Shown piece after piece: positions 1 to 12,539 of a DNA stretch of 64,000 bases. Positions within the stretch are counted from its first letter, which is position 1. Each line of letters begins with the position of its first letter. The notes beneath the pieces are model-generated. The model ran no database searches, was not told the origin of the DNA, and saw only the letters and a program-made list of their open reading frames with translations. Source of the stretch: Ochotona curzoniae (lineage: Eukaryota; Chordata; Mammalia; Lagomorpha; Ochotonidae); contig NW_024466512.1 of the NCBI RefSeq assembly GCF_017591425.1, positions 27,829,501-27,893,500 of the forward strand, read 5' to 3'. Made by a program: the position numbers and the translations under genes.

Positions 1-855
1 TAAATTAAATATCAACTTATAATATGGTCCATTTACTAGGTTTTTTAGGGAATGTAATCTCAAAATAAGTCAGAGAATGGTAGTCCTAAAAAATGTATGC
101 AAATGTCCTTGCTACTTTCCTTTTCCTTCCCCTTTTCCTTCTCATTTCCTTATTGTAAAAACACATTCACATATTTAAAGGTAACCCAGAATTTTGCCTG
201 GAAAATTTTGACCTGGACCTAACTTGAACTGCTGTGATTCAACACTTGGCAATAAAGCAGGGGGAGAGCAGCATGGCTCCTTAGTATCACCGTGAGCTGC
301 CACTTACCAATCTGCCCAAAGATTATGTAATTTGGGGGGGGGTCAAGAAGTAGATGTTTGAGTTTGTGTTTACTGATGAACAAAAGACTCCGAACTTGTA
401 GACTTGTGCCCAGTAGAGATATAAATAACTTCTGAAAGATACAAAGCACAGTCTTCAGGGTCATGGCTCTGTTACCTGGGCAACATTCATGCTTTTATCT
501 GGTCCAGCAGCTTTACTCCAACGTTGGTTCTCCAACTGCTTGCATCCTAATTATCTTTGGGAAGTTTTAGCATTCCTCATTAATTAGCTTAATAAATCGC
601 CAGCACATGTTCCTTCTCTATTTATATAAGACTCATGTTTCTTCTTAAAAAATTGGCAAGTGCAAGGAACTCTTAATATTTCTAGAATATAAAGATCACA
701 CTTTAAGGAGAAATAAGACTACCTTGGGTTGGGATTTTCTTTTATTTGGGACTTTCTCAGTTTCAGTATTACTAGTTTTAAAGCACTAATGTTCAAGAAA
801 TGCACAATCCATCAGCTATAGAATACTTTTTAAGAAAATTATTTTTCATCTTTTA
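1..855. other. Unique AT-rich intergenic sequence
   Basis: No exon, RNA gene or clear repeat family was recognised. One G run lies near 333-341. Confidence 0.5.
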
Positions 856-1197
856 AAAAGACTTATTATTTATTTATTTACTTCTTTGTTATTGGAAAGG
901 CATATCAAATTTGCAGAAAGAAGGAAAGACAGAGAGAAAGAGCTTCCAACCACTGGTTTGCTCCCCAAATAGCCACAATGGCTGGAACTGAGCAGATCTG
1001 AAGCCAGGAGCTCCTTCCAGGTCTTCCATGCAGGTGCAGGGTCCCAAGGCTTTGGGGCCATCCTCTCCTGCTTTCCCAGGCCACAAGCAGGGAGCTGGAT
1101 GGGAAGTGGAGCATCCTGGACACAAACCAGTTCCTATATGGGATCCTGGTGCTTGTAAGGTGAGGATGTGGCCATGGAGCCATTGCACGAGCCCCTT
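856..1197 (-). repeat. CSINE
   Basis: A tail complement TTTATTTATTTACTTCTTTG, then GAAAGGCATATC, CAGGTGCAGGGTCCCAAGGC and the head end GGAGCCATTGCACGAGCCCC. It is the left of two antisense copies in tandem. Confidence 0.88.
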
Positions 1198-1545
1198 TCT
1201 CTTCGTTTTATTTGTAAAGCAGAGAGCCATAGAAAGACACACACACACACATACACGCACACATGGAGAGATCTTCCACTCACCAGCTCACTCCTCTAAT
1301 GCCTGCAACCATGGATCAGCAGGCTAGCACTAATAGCCCCAAATTCCATAAGGGTCTCCCATGTGGGTGGCAAGAACCAGCTACTTGAACCATCACTTGC
1401 TGCCTCTCGTAGTGCACATTACCATCAGGCTGAATCAGAGGTGGAGGAGCTGGGACTCAAACCCAAGCACTCAGGTATGGGATGCAGGTGTCCCAGGTGG
1501 GTTGCTTAACTACTGTGCCAAACACCCACCCCAAACAGAAGAATT
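1198..1545 (-). repeat. Old CSINE with a CA microsatellite
   Basis: It follows the previous copy directly. It has a CACACACACA block (about 1239-1262) in the GAGA-rich zone, GGGTCTCCCATGTGGGTGGC, and a head end AACTACTGTGCCAAACACCC. Confidence 0.8.
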
Positions 1546-4445
1546 TAGGTTCCTTCTTTGAGCAGAAACATTGACAGAGCCATTTCTTCTGGGTTTGCTA
1601 TTCTGTACTCTGAGAGTGGGACATTTTCTGATGGGATACAAGCTCTGAGTAGCTGCAGGGGTCTTCCAAGGCAATCCACATTTAAGTGAAGAACAACTGC
1701 TTTCGCCTAAAGTATCTTAGACTGATCTTGGATGTTGCTTCTGCTTCTCCATCCTTCATTTCTCCCCACATCATCTTCCATAAACATACTTCAGCCAGAA
1801 CAATTCCACTTGCATGCTGAGATTCAAGAAGGATTTTGCTTGCATAGTCAGTTACTTAGGAAGCATTTCATCCAAGGAGATGAAGTTTTAATAAAGGAAA
1901 AAAAAAAAACCTCAAAGCCTGGATGTGGGGGTGAGTTCTAGCCCTGGCCTCTACAAGCTGCGCAGATCGCTTGTTTCCGTGGAGCTTCATCTGTACATGC
2001 AAGCCTGCCTGGCAGGCGATCACACGCAGGGACGTGTAATGCTGAAACCTTGCGGTTAACAACCTCAGGCATTGCTGACATGCAGACAGGCTGTAGGGGA
2101 GCCCACTGACACTTCTCAAATCATGCGGCGTAAGTGGCCACCTGATCATACAATTACTGATTTTAGCCTTAGTGTATGAGTACTTGCTCCCTTGTTACCT
2201 TAAATTCCTTTTGCCATCCATCTGGTCCCCCAGTGTCTAATTAAAATGTGGACGTTTCGGGCGAATTCAGCAGGAACAGTTTTTATGAAATGTTTTCTCC
2301 GATGCAGCAGATTGTGCTGCTCATCCAAGTCAGCTCTCAAACTAATTTAACTCTCAGCCCTGTAGCCTTCAGCCTGAACGGCAGGGAAAGCAAAAACGGA
2401 GCTGTGATGAACAGTGCCAGTTGGACTGCCTCATACTTCTGACTCATTTCAGAACTGTTACCATGTCAGTAGAAACATCTGCCCTAGCCCCATGTCTGAA
2501 AGGAGATTCTCTTAGAAAAGGAAGGTCCAGAGAGGAGTGGTGAGTGCATTAATTGTGATCAGGCTTAAAGACAAAGCAGCATTAGACATCTAGACTTTCC
2601 CTAGTTGCTAGACAAAAGTGAAGACGCAGGATTGGGGAAATGGAAAGGGAAACGTCTGTATACCTAACGCAGGTCATCTATGCAAGAATAAAGAACTATT
2701 TCTTGTTAAACATTTGACTGACTCGTACCCCACACTGCATTTAGGAAAAAAAATTATTTGATCATCACCATTTCTGTGTTAGTGTAGATCGATTGTCACA
2801 ACAAATAACCCCAGATTTCAGTGATTTATACTCTAAAAGCTAATTTCCTATTTGTGTCAGTATGAACAGGGTGAATAGGAGGAGGGAGGGGACTCAGGTT
2901 CCTTTTTGAGTAATACTGCTGTCACTGGGATCTTGGGGTCCTCCACTGGATCTTCTGCATCGCTGGCAAATGAGGGGAGAAGGACGGATGTTTGCAGGGT
3001 AAGGATCCCGTGGCTTTTAAAAAGGCCTGGGTGTGCTGCATATCATTTCTGCTCACCTTCTTAGCTAGAATTCAGTCCTGTGGCCTACCTAGCTACAAGA
3101 GAGGCTGGGAAATATTCGCTAGGGGTCCAACCAGGAGGAAAAAGAAGACAGAATTTGAGAAACACATCGTTTCTACAATAACTGCTCATCCTTACCCTCA
3201 TTTTACAGACAAAAGTGATTTTTGTTTTGGGCACAGGCGAGAGCTGCGCAATGGCACACAGCGAGAAAGCACTAAGACTGATAAGTTCATGGTGGAGCCC
3301 ATAACCTAATCACAGGTCTTAAGAAACAGTTGCTCATTTTGAAACTATTCTCCAAACTTGAGCATTTCATTTTTCAAGATTGTACTGGAAAGACAAGAGT
3401 GAAAATTGGGTAAGGACAAGGTAATGGAAGTTTAGGCACTTGATTTTCCCTTTGTTGAAGTTTCTGGTTTTTTTCTTTAGGATTGGCATCGACCACAGTG
3501 TAGACCGGAAGGCACAAAGTAGTGGTGATTTTAGGGCATCTCCTGAGGCCAAAGTTGATCAATTCACTTTCTATTCTATGTTGCAGCCATGCAGAACTCT
3601 AATTATCTCCCTAAGCTCACCAGGTTCCGTGGGTTCCATACCTCTATACTCATTCTTTGCTCATCCAAGATGGGATCAGAATCACAGTGGATCTTGACAT
3701 AGGGATTTCATTTCTGGCTCCCCGAGTGATTCTATATTTGACCAGGTTTGAGGATAGCAAGTAGGATTGCTCCAAGGAAATCATGGCCAAGCATGCCTCC
3801 TTGATTAGATCAACAAGTGAATGTACTTGTCAAGATAGATGCAAACTTGGATAGTCACTCGCAGGCTGTAATTTCCCTGATTTTTCAAGATTGACATGAA
3901 TATATGTTTAGGGGCTCTTAGAACAACTTCACCCTGGTTCTGTATCAAGATTAGTGCATGGCATGCAATAGACTGGCCTCGGAGATGATGCCTTAATGAT
4001 ATAGAAAACCGTCTACCCTGCTATATTGCAGAAGTTCACTTGGCCCATCTGGGGCCAACATTGCTCTGTAGGACACCAAAGTGTTGCTTCTAGTTCTCTG
4101 CCTCGGGCCTAAAACGTGGTAGAAATGGCATGTTTCTGGGACTACTTGATTATATCTTAAGGAAATCATGATGGCTTCCTTAAATCTTGACCCCAATATC
4201 AGACCCCTTGAATTGCCTGTCTGTTTACCTCACCCACCTTCCAGCTCCTGTGTGAATTTTGTGTGCAGTCAAATAGAGAATGCTTGTAACACTGGGTCCC
4301 CCCACTGCCCTGTCTTTGGTCTGCTTGCTTTCCTAGGGCACTCATCCCCTCTCCTTTCCATTCTTGAGGTTCTGCTCATGTGTTACCTGCTGGAACTCAA
4401 GGCTTGAGTTCTCAGGCTGCCCAGTGCAGAGACGAGTAAAAAAAA
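1546..4445. other. Intergenic, largely unique
   Basis: No exon was recognised. 2160-2460 is repeat-free, contains CTAATTAAAATG, and could be a conserved non-coding element. 2780-2960 shows weak similarity to an old retroelement internal region but cannot be named. Confidence 0.4.
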
Positions 4446-4449
4446 GTTT

Positions 4450-4812
4450 CTGCGGACCAATATTGTGGCACCGTAGGTTAAGTTGTTGTTTTCAAACTGG
4501 CATCTCATATCTGATATCCCTTAACTGGTTCAAGTCCTGGCTGCACTACATCCACTTCAGCTCCTTGTTAGTGTGCCTGGAAGGCGGAGCTGGATGGCCC
4601 AAGTGCTTAGGTTCCTGCCACCCATGTGGCAGACCCAGGTGGAATTCCACACCCCTGATTTTGGTCCATTTGATATGGTCATTTGGAGAGTGAATCAGTA
4701 TTTGGAAGATACTTTCAAAATTCTTTCTCTACCTGAGTATAGTATCTTTCTCTTTCTGTCACTCTTCTTTCAAACATTTAAGTAAATCTTAAAAAAAAAA
4801 AAAGAAAAGAAA
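4450..4812 (+). repeat. Old CSINE with long A tail
   Basis: It reads GTGGCACCGTAGGTTAAGTT, GGTTCAAGTCCTGGCTGC, CAAGTGCTTAGGTTCCTGCC and ends in a run of As from 4791. Confidence 0.82.
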
Positions 4813-5076
4813 AAAGAAAGAAAAGAAGAGGGCTCTGAGAACAAAATAGGGTGAATGCTGCACTTGCCGACTCAGCCACCCAACACCGTGGACATGACTT
4901 AGGCACAAAGTGGCTCTGTGAGTCCATGTGTGTCTTATGGGTGCTGTAATGTAGCGGATGGCTGCCTGTTTGGCACACGGGTCACCAGGGAGGGCATGGT
5001 CCCAAAGAGGGAGAGAGACAAAGACAACATCTCCCTCATTCCCTAAGAATCTCTTAGAACTGTCAATGATTGTCTT

Positions 5077-5408
5077 TTTTTAAAAAAAAATTATTCAATT
5101 TTTTATTGTAAAGTCAGATATAGAGAGGAGGAAAGACAGAGAGGAAGCTCCTCCATCCGCTCATTCACTCCTCAAGTGGCTGTAATAGTCAGAGTTGTGC
5201 TGATTTGAAGCCAGAAGACAGCAGCCTCCTCAGGGTCTCCTGCCCCGGTACAGGATCCCAAGGCTTTGAGCCATCCTCGACTGCTTTCCCAGGCCAGAAG
5301 CAGGGAGCTGGATGGGAAGTGTGGCTGCCAGGATTAGAACTGGCACCCATATGGGATCCCAGCGCATACAAGGCAAGGACTTCAGTCACTAGTCTACTGA
5401 GCCAGGTC
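5077..5408 (-). repeat. CSINE with target duplication
   Basis: Identical flanks TCAATGATTGTCTT (5063-5076 and 5409-5422) bound a full antisense copy. Confidence 0.92.
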
Positions 5409-5667
5409 TCAATGATTGTCTTAATGTCATAGCAATGGCAGACACAATTAGGGTTTCATTCTAGATACCTGAACTCTGTGTCTTCAGGGCTGTAAATCAG
5501 AACAAACAGCACGGAGTCAAATACTATGGTGAACTTCCCGGGCTACCTAATTTCTTCTAGCAGGCAATATTAGAGGAATTAACAACAAACAACCACTTTG
5601 TACTACATGTTCCTAAAACTCTTGGTCTTAATCACGGGGCAGGCACTTTATAAGACTAAGATGGACT

Positions 5668-5998
5668 GGGCCCGGCAGCATGGCCTAGTGACTAAGTCCT
5701 CGCCTTGAACATGCCGGGATCCCATATGGGTGCCGGTTCTAACCCTGGCAGCTCCACTTCCCTTCCAACTCCCTGCTTGTGGCCTGGAAAGCAGTCAAGG
5801 ACCGCCCAAAGCTTTGGGATCCTGCACCCACATGGGATACCCGGAAGAAGTTCCTGGCTCCTGGCTTCGGATCGGCATAGCATCGGCTGTTGTGGTCACT
5901 TGGGGAGTGATTCATCGGATGGAAGATCTTCCTCTCTGTCTCTCCTCTCTGTATATCTGACTTTCCAATAAAATAAACAAATCTTTTAAAAAAAAAAG
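5668..5998 (+). repeat. Young CSINE
   Basis: The head GGGCCCGGCAGCATGGCCTA and GGATCCCATATGGGTGCCGG run to the tail CCAATAAAATAAACAAATC. Near-duplicate flanks CTAAGATGGACTG and TTAAGATGAACTG. Confidence 0.93.
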
Positions 5999-6152
5999 AT
6001 TAAGATGAACTGACTTGGTCAGAGTTTACTTTGGTTTGAGCATGAAAACAAATGTGATTTTGACACACATGAAGCAGGGTATGTCAATTAAATTGTTGAG
6101 AGAAAAGACCTTGAATTTTTTTAAAAATTTTTTTATAAAGGTTTTTTTTTTA

Positions 6153-6363
6153 AAGATTCATTTTACCTTTTTTTTTTTTATTGGAAAGGCAGATATACAG
6201 AGAGGAGAGACAGAGAGAAACATCTTCCGTGCGATGGCCCACTCCCCAAGTGAGTGCAACGCCCGATGCTTTTTCCAGGCCACAGGCAGGGAGCTGGATG
6301 AGAAGCTGGGCCGCCGGGCGTGCAAGGTGAGGACCCCAACCACTGCGCCATTGCGCCGGGCCC
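6153..6363 (-). repeat. CSINE lacking its middle third
   Basis: Flanks AGACCTTGAATTT (6106-6118 and 6365-6377) match, although the left one is about 35 bases from the A-rich end. After CCCGATGCTTTTTCCAGGCC the sequence skips about 100 bases, and later GCCGCCGGGCGTGCAAGG again skips the GGATCCCATATGGG box. Confidence 0.88.
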
Positions 6364-6417
6364 GAGACCTTGAATTTGATACCTCTTCTTCTCTCACAAG
6401 TGGCTGACGGACTGAAA

Positions 6418-6515
6418 TCATTTGATAAGTATATACTTAGTGCTTATTTATGCCAGACAAAACAGTCTCTGTGCTCATGGAATTTCTCGTCTGTAGCTGG
6501 AAGCACTGCCTCATT
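6418..6515 (-). repeat. L2-like fragment
   Basis: TACTTAGTGCTTATTTATGC, CAGACAAAACAG and TGTGCTCATGGAATTTC follow the complement of the L2 3' end. Weak. Confidence 0.35.
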
Positions 6516-6591
6516 CTCAGAAGCCCTCTTTTGGTGGTGCTTGCTTGTGTTAGAAGGAATTCAAAAGCAGCTTTAAAACATTCCCCTAGGA

Positions 6592-6850
6592 GGGCCTGAC
6601 ATAGTAACCTAGTGGTTAAAGTCCTCGCCTTGGATGTGCCAGGATCCCATATGGGTGCCAGGTCTAATCTCGGAAGCCCCACTTCCCATCTAGCTTCCTG
6701 CTTGTATTCTGGGAGACTTGAAAGAAGCTCCTAGCTCCTGGCTTTCAATCAGTGCAGTTCCAACAATTGTGGCCACTTAGGGAATGAATCATTGGACGGA
6801 AGATCTTCTTCTCTGTCTCTCTTCCTCTCTGTATAAAAAATAAGGGAAAA
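6592..6850 (+). repeat. CSINE with internal deletion
   Basis: The head has GTGCCAGGATCCCATATGGG. After GTATTCTGGGAGACTTGAAA it skips the GGCCCAAAGCC part, then continues to CTCTCTTCCTCTCTGTATAA. Confidence 0.88.
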
Positions 6851-7094
6851 AAAATTTCCCCCAGGAGAAAAGAGTGGGAGTGATCCGCCTGGGAAAGGGG
6901 AATTACTGCAGAGACACTTGACATTGAAGGATGAACGCTTGTCTCGCCTCTGATTTCTCCAGAGCAGAAGCAGCCAGCTGCACTGACAGCGTACTGTTGA
7001 GTATGACTCTTCTGTTTTCCAATCTTTTCAATGTATGAATTCAGTGTGCAACACCTACTGGTAAATGGCAAGGAGGAAGATGTCTCAGGATAAT

Positions 7095-7290
7095 GTGTTG
7101 TAAGTGCAATCCACCTTTATGAAGTGTCTTTTACATGTGAGGTGTGGAACAAGATGCCTGAAACACACTATCTCATTTAAGCCTCCCAGTCACCTCTGAT
7201 GTTGGTATCAATAGCCAGCTTTTATACACAGAATAAAACGGAGAAAAAAGCAACCTTACCTCAGGGCCCTGAAACATGCTAACTCATTGC
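7095..7290 (-). repeat. MIR
   Basis: It contains CACACTATCTCATTTAAGCC, CTTTTATACACAGAATAAAA, and related MIR complement parts in the right order. Confidence 0.65.
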
Positions 7291-7350
7291 CAGCAGATGA
7301 ATACTTTCACTATCTTATCTCTCTTACACATGGATTTTGTTAAACATCCT

Positions 7351-7671
7351 TTATTTATTTATTTTTATTACAAAGTCAGATATACAGAGAGGAGGAGAGA
7401 CAGAGAGGAAGATTTTCCATCTGATGATTCACTCCCCAAGTGAGCGCAACGGCCAGTGCTATGCCGATCCGGAGCCAGGATCCAGGAACTTCCTCCAGGT
7501 CTCCCACGTGGGTGCAGGATCCCAAAGCATTGGGCTGTCCTTGACTGCTTTCCCAGGCCACAAGCAGGGAGCTGGATGGGAAGTGAAGCTGCTGGGATTA
7601 GAACTGGCGCCCATATGGGATCCCAGCACGTTCACGGTGAGGACTTAGTCGCTAGGCCTTGCTGCCGGGCC
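7351..7671 (-). repeat. CSINE, well preserved
   Basis: A full antisense copy from TTTATTTATTTATTTTTATT to GCTGCCGGGCCC, with AACATCCTT on both sides. Confidence 0.92.
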
Positions 7672-9992
7672 CAACATCCTTAATATTAATACCTACCTTA
7701 CATGTGCATAGTTCTCTCTACTTCTTTCATCTTTCACCGGATGCTCATGCTAGCCCTGTGCTGATAGCACTCTGGAACTATTTGATGGAATCCCTTGGTG
7801 AGGTTGAATCTCTGTAGAGGAAATGCTGTGTTGCACAGCTGAGGTTCAGGATTCAGCCAATGGCAATTGTACCTGCAGAAATCAACTCTCCATCTTCATC
7901 AGCAGAGTCTCCCTTGGACAGTGTATTCTGTTGCTTAGTAAGAACAGGCTACCCCCCAAAAAACAACCAACCAACAAGCAAACCAACCAACCAACCAACC
8001 AAACAAACAAACAGAAAGAACAGGTTCCATTGATATTCTCACAACAGTCTAACCCAAAGCCTAGATTTGAGAGATGTAAGAAGTACCTTGACTATTTGTT
8101 CTTTGGTTCTTCGTGGCCCCTGGTTTCCCGAGTTAGTGAGAGCCAAGAGCAAAGGAAAGAAAGAAAAAGGAAGGAAAAGGACCATTCTGTGTGCTTGTAA
8201 TATGAGGTCCATTTATTCTCAAAAATACCACGAAGCAAGCCCAAATGAAGCAGGGAGGGGTAACAGCAGGTGACGTGCCAAGCAGGTCCCTGCCTAATTG
8301 CTGCAGCTGGTGCCGAGTGTTGGGCATAATTTCCTCCTCATTTCCAATGATTGGCACTGGTGTGCCTTTCACTTTGTAGCTGAGGCATCTGAGCAGAGTC
8401 CAACAGCCTTTTCTGCACTCTGCACTTTACAGGAAAGCAAATAGGCAGCTTTCTTCTCAATATTGTAAACAAATGCAATCCTTAGGGTTTTGTGGGTATC
8501 TCTCTCTCTCTCTCTCTCCCTCTTTGCCTCCTCCAGCCTCAAAACAGTTCATTGAGTACAGAAAGGGAAATGGATTAAATGCAACCTGATGTTGTGTTTG
8601 ATGGTGCTGAAATTGGTATGGGTTGCATTTTTAATTGGTTTCAAAAGATTTAACTCAACTGCTCAGACTCATCTGTGTGATGTGGATTTCCAAATTGTAC
8701 ATCTGAGCCCACAGCTCCCTAGGCTGTTTTCTGTTAAAAAGTGGTTTGTTAAGTTCTCCAGTTGCTGCAGCATATTCATTTTGCTGCCTGACTTTTGGCC
8801 TTTAAGTAGTGAGTTGCAGATATGTGGGAGGCAAGCTATTTTATGCTCTGTCATTTCATAAATGTTTATAAAGAGTAAACATTGTGCTGAAACCTTAGGA
8901 GGAACCAACACCTTGCCAAAAATGACACAAAGAACCATGACAAATGTGGAGATAAATAAGATGTGGATTTTTTTTTTTCCTCCAGCAGGTTTGGTCCTGA
9001 AAGAAAAGGAAACCAACTACAAAGAAAAATGTAATACAATTCCCAGGGCAGTAACACTGAAGAAACACGTGGACACAGACTCATTTTTGATGGCCAATTT
9101 AGTGTAAAGGTAATAAAAATTCTTCATCTTCCTTCCTGTTAAAATGATTCTGCTTAAATAGTGTTGCTTAATAACTATATTTAATGTGGTGTTTGAATTC
9201 TGCTTCATTTCCCATACCTATATCTTTATTAACTCTGAGACACAGAGAGAGAGAGGAGTCTGTCTGCAGTATTGAACTGAAAAGCATTTTTATTTTTGCA
9301 GTCTTGACAACCTTTCCATAAGCCCAGAGAAAGAACGACTATGTCATAGAGGGCAATAGGAGGCTTGGGTTTTGGCCTTTTTTCTCCTCAGCCATTTGCG
9401 GTCCTGGGTCCCAGGGGACACAGCCCAGGTGGCCTCCAAGGTTCCTTTCAGTCTTAATGGTCTCAGGGTGACACCTCCCATCGTATGTCCTGCGGCTGCC
9501 CTCAGGGAGTATTAGAGGTGCCGGAAGCAGGAAAATAGTGACATTTGCATAAGCCCTTGTGGCTTCTCGGCTTCCTATTTCAATATCACGTCAGATGTTG
9601 AAAGCCACAGTTTAGAACTGTTCCAAGTCTATAGCGGCTTTGATTCCTTCTCAGTCCCAAGCGGTGTTGCCTGGGCTCTTAGGAATGCAAAAGTGTGGCC
9701 TCATCACAGCACAATAAAACAACCCCCCCCCAGCACGGACAAGTTGGTTCAAGCCTGTGCTAGGTTGTGTTCACAGATTAAGTTTTGAAGGTAAATGCAG
9801 TGAGTTCTAAGGACTTCTGGAAGGAAGTGAGGGAGAGTGTGGAGGGGAGGAAAGCCATTTCTCTGTCTCTGATACAAGTAAGAATGTTCATCTTAACTCC
9901 AACTCTTGTTCTACACAAAGGTAAAATTACTGAGTGCAGACACTTAGAACATGAGCAAAGTGATAAAATTGTATTCAAAAAGGTGAGAAAGT
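7672..9992. other. Intergenic, largely unique
   Basis: Simple repeats lie at 7958-8012 (AACC/AAAC units) and 8501-8520 (TC). The 8560-9120 part has no recognised repeat and could be a conserved non-coding element. No exon seen. Confidence 0.45.
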
Positions 9993-10014
9993 GAACACAC
10001 ACACACACACACAC
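9991..10014 (+). repeat. CA microsatellite
   Basis: About eleven CA units in unique intergenic sequence. Confidence 0.95.
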
Positions 10015-11317
10015 ATTGAGTGTGGGTTGCCCCACATGGAGAAATAACCTGTTAAGAGGGGTCAGAGGAGAGGTGGGGGAGTGGAGAGAGGAACAGCCCC
10101 TGTGTAGCACCTCCAGCCACGTCCCGGCACGGAAAGGGTAGGTGGGTGGTGCCTCTGCAAGTGTGAAAGCACCTGGGAATTCTATGATACCTGCATAAAA
10201 TCCATGCAACCTCCATATTGCTGCTGGCCACCCGACTACCCCGTCCTTTGGACCTTTACCATGTGGTCCACGCATAGTTGCTTTGCCCCGAGCACTGAAC
10301 GTACGGTGTTGCTTCTCTGGGCAGCAGTTTATCATGTGACCATGTTATGATCCAGATCTCATCTCACTTGTTTTACTTATTTGCGTATTTTATTGCGTGT
10401 CTATTTCTTTATATAGTATATATTTGAGGTAACATGTCATTTTACTATGCCTCTGCATAGAAAAGATTGCTGTTGTCTAGCAAATTAGCACACACACCCA
10501 CCACCTTACACACACCTTTGTGTGCGTTTGTGGCAAGAGCACTGAAGATCTATCCTCTGAATGTTTCCAGTGGTATGAACTGTCATCCTTATGCTGGACA
10601 TTGGCTTTTAGATTTTCTCATCCTGTGTAGCTCAGAGGTCTCTATTTCTGCATCTTTCCCCAAATCTGGTGTTTCTACACCTTCAGGAACATTGGGACCA
10701 CGTGGAAGGGTTGTTTAAGTGCACGTTGCCTGGACTTAGGGTTTCTGGTGTCCCAGCTCTAGGGTGAAACCTGAAAATTTGCATTTCTAAGAAGTTTCAG
10801 GATATTGTTATAGAAATCATGAAAATTTAGCTTGTCTCCCAAAATATTGTATTGTAGATCTTAGCAACCTCAGCGTATGATTTTTGTGTTTCCTTCTCAG
10901 TTTGAGAATTTCTCCTTTTCCACTCAAGGGAGGGCCTTTGCCTTCTCTTGCTCATGCTCACGTTGCCAGGATCGCTACCTTGCACTCTGAGGCCACATGA
11001 ACACAGGCACTGTATTTCTATGATAGCCCATCTGGCTACTGGAGGGGCGGTAGGAGAGCAGGATGGCCAGAAATTTCTTCTTACCACTCAAAATAGTGTG
11101 AAATGTAAAATGTTTGAATTATTGATTTCTTGGATTTTCCTTTCATATTTTCAGAATGTGGTGGATCCCATGTAATTAGAACCATGTGGAATCAATCCTT
11201 GGCTGAAGGCAGAGTGCCGTGTTCTAGAGTATCACCAGAACCCCTGGGCACCCAATAAACTCTCCGTGTGTGGCTCCAGCACCAGATTTCTGAATTAGTG
11301 GTCTAGACTATCTGAAT
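10015..11317. other. Intergenic
   Basis: Mostly unique. A MER5-like hAT piece lies at 10665-10820. No exon seen. Confidence 0.5.
10665..10820. repeat. MER5-like hAT fragment
   Basis: The sequence GAAAATTTGCATTTCTAAGA with AGTTTCAGG after it, preceded by GGGACCACGTGG, resembles the MER5 group of small non-autonomous hAT elements. Confidence 0.5.
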
Positions 11318-11432
11318 ACTATATATATATTATAGTATACTATATATGTATAGCATTCTATACACTATATATTCTACATATCTACTATATTCTATATATT
11401 AGAATACTATATGTATATAACAATATATATAT
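11318..11432. repeat. AT-rich TATA/CTATA repeat
   Basis: Repeating ATACTATATATA-like units with many TA steps. Confidence 0.9.
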
Positions 11433-11722
11433 TTATTATTTTTTAATGTGTTTGAAAGACAGCATCTACTAACTCTTGCTTCATTCCCCCAAAATGCCCA
11501 CCACAGCCATGGCTGGGCCAGGCTGAAGTCGGGAACACAGAGCTCAACCTGGGTCTCCCGTGCCATGGTAGGAGTCCAAGAATTTGAGCCATCACCTGCT
11601 GCCTCCCAGGATGGACGTGAACAAGAAGCTGGGTCAGGAGTGAAGCAAGGCCTTGAACTTGGGCCATCTCTCATGGATATAAGTGGGCTCTTAACTCTTG
11701 AGCCAAATGCCTACCTGGGATC
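11433..11722 (-). repeat. Old CSINE
   Basis: An antisense copy with GGCTGGGCCAGGCTGAAGTC, CATCACCTGCTGCCTCCCAG and TGAGCCAAATGCCTACC. Confidence 0.82.
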
Positions 11723-12539
11723 AGAATTTTTAATGATCTTTTTGTCATTTTGGTGTAGGTGTTCCCAGAACCAAACACATTTTGAAAAACAGTCTTTCCC
11801 TATTGTCAAAATTTGCCACTTCCTTCTCTTGAAACATTCTGTCAGTTGCTATGATACAACTTTTTTTTGGCTCTGTGGATCCATCTGATTCTGTTGTTAG
11901 CTGGCATGTTTCTGCCCCCAGGCTCCACCCTCCGCTGCTTGCTCCGCTCTGCTTTGGCTCTGCTGTCTGTCCCTAGGAGCCCATCAGTTTGCTGGGCTCT
12001 AACCCAGGCAGATGGTTCCCAACTTTGCCTTTCTAGTGCCAGCCTCCAGGCGAGCACCATGATGATTCTGGATCGTCCCTGAGCTGCCAAGGGGTGCCGG
12101 TGACAGTGGTCCTGTGGCCCCATCGCGTCACACTGCCCTTGGTTTTTCCTCTCACTCAAAAGACCTTCTGTGGTCTGCAGTTTTCTAATCAACTCAGCCA
12201 AAGAGCTGAGCGGTTTACAACTACTGCTCTAATGTGTTAACACTCTCACTTATTTGCATTTTTAAAGCCTTTTATCTCTTTGTTGTTCCTGTGCTGAAGA
12301 CATTTCTGGCTTCATTTAGCAGAGACTGGGACTTCTGGGGAGAGAGTTGGGGTGGAAAGGGGCCTTTGCTTTCCCTTTGTGTTTTTCACAGCTAGCCTCC
12401 AAAGCAGCCAGGAACTGCTGGGAGGACAGCACTGGGTGCCCCCCCCCCCCCCCCCGCTCCTCCCCACCCCGGGCAGGAAGGAGCGCTGTGTCCGCTCCAG
12501 GCCTGTCCCTGGGAGTGCAGAGGGTTAGTGTAGTGAGGT
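11723..12539. other. Intergenic, unique
   Basis: No exon recognised. A run of 17 Cs lies at 12439-12455. Confidence 0.5.

Noticed and set aside
5668..5760. tRNA-like head with A and B boxes, repeated in many places
   Set aside because: These are the tRNA-derived heads of CSINEs, followed by the SINE body; not functional tRNA genes.
7345..7672. Open frames of 60-130 codons inside CSINE copies (here and in many others)
   Set aside because: The same frames recur in each copy on both strands because the SINE consensus is GC-rich; non-coding.
9778..10335. 185-codon open frame on the minus strand
   Set aside because: It runs through a CA microsatellite and has no family resemblance, splice context or start context. 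Chance frame.
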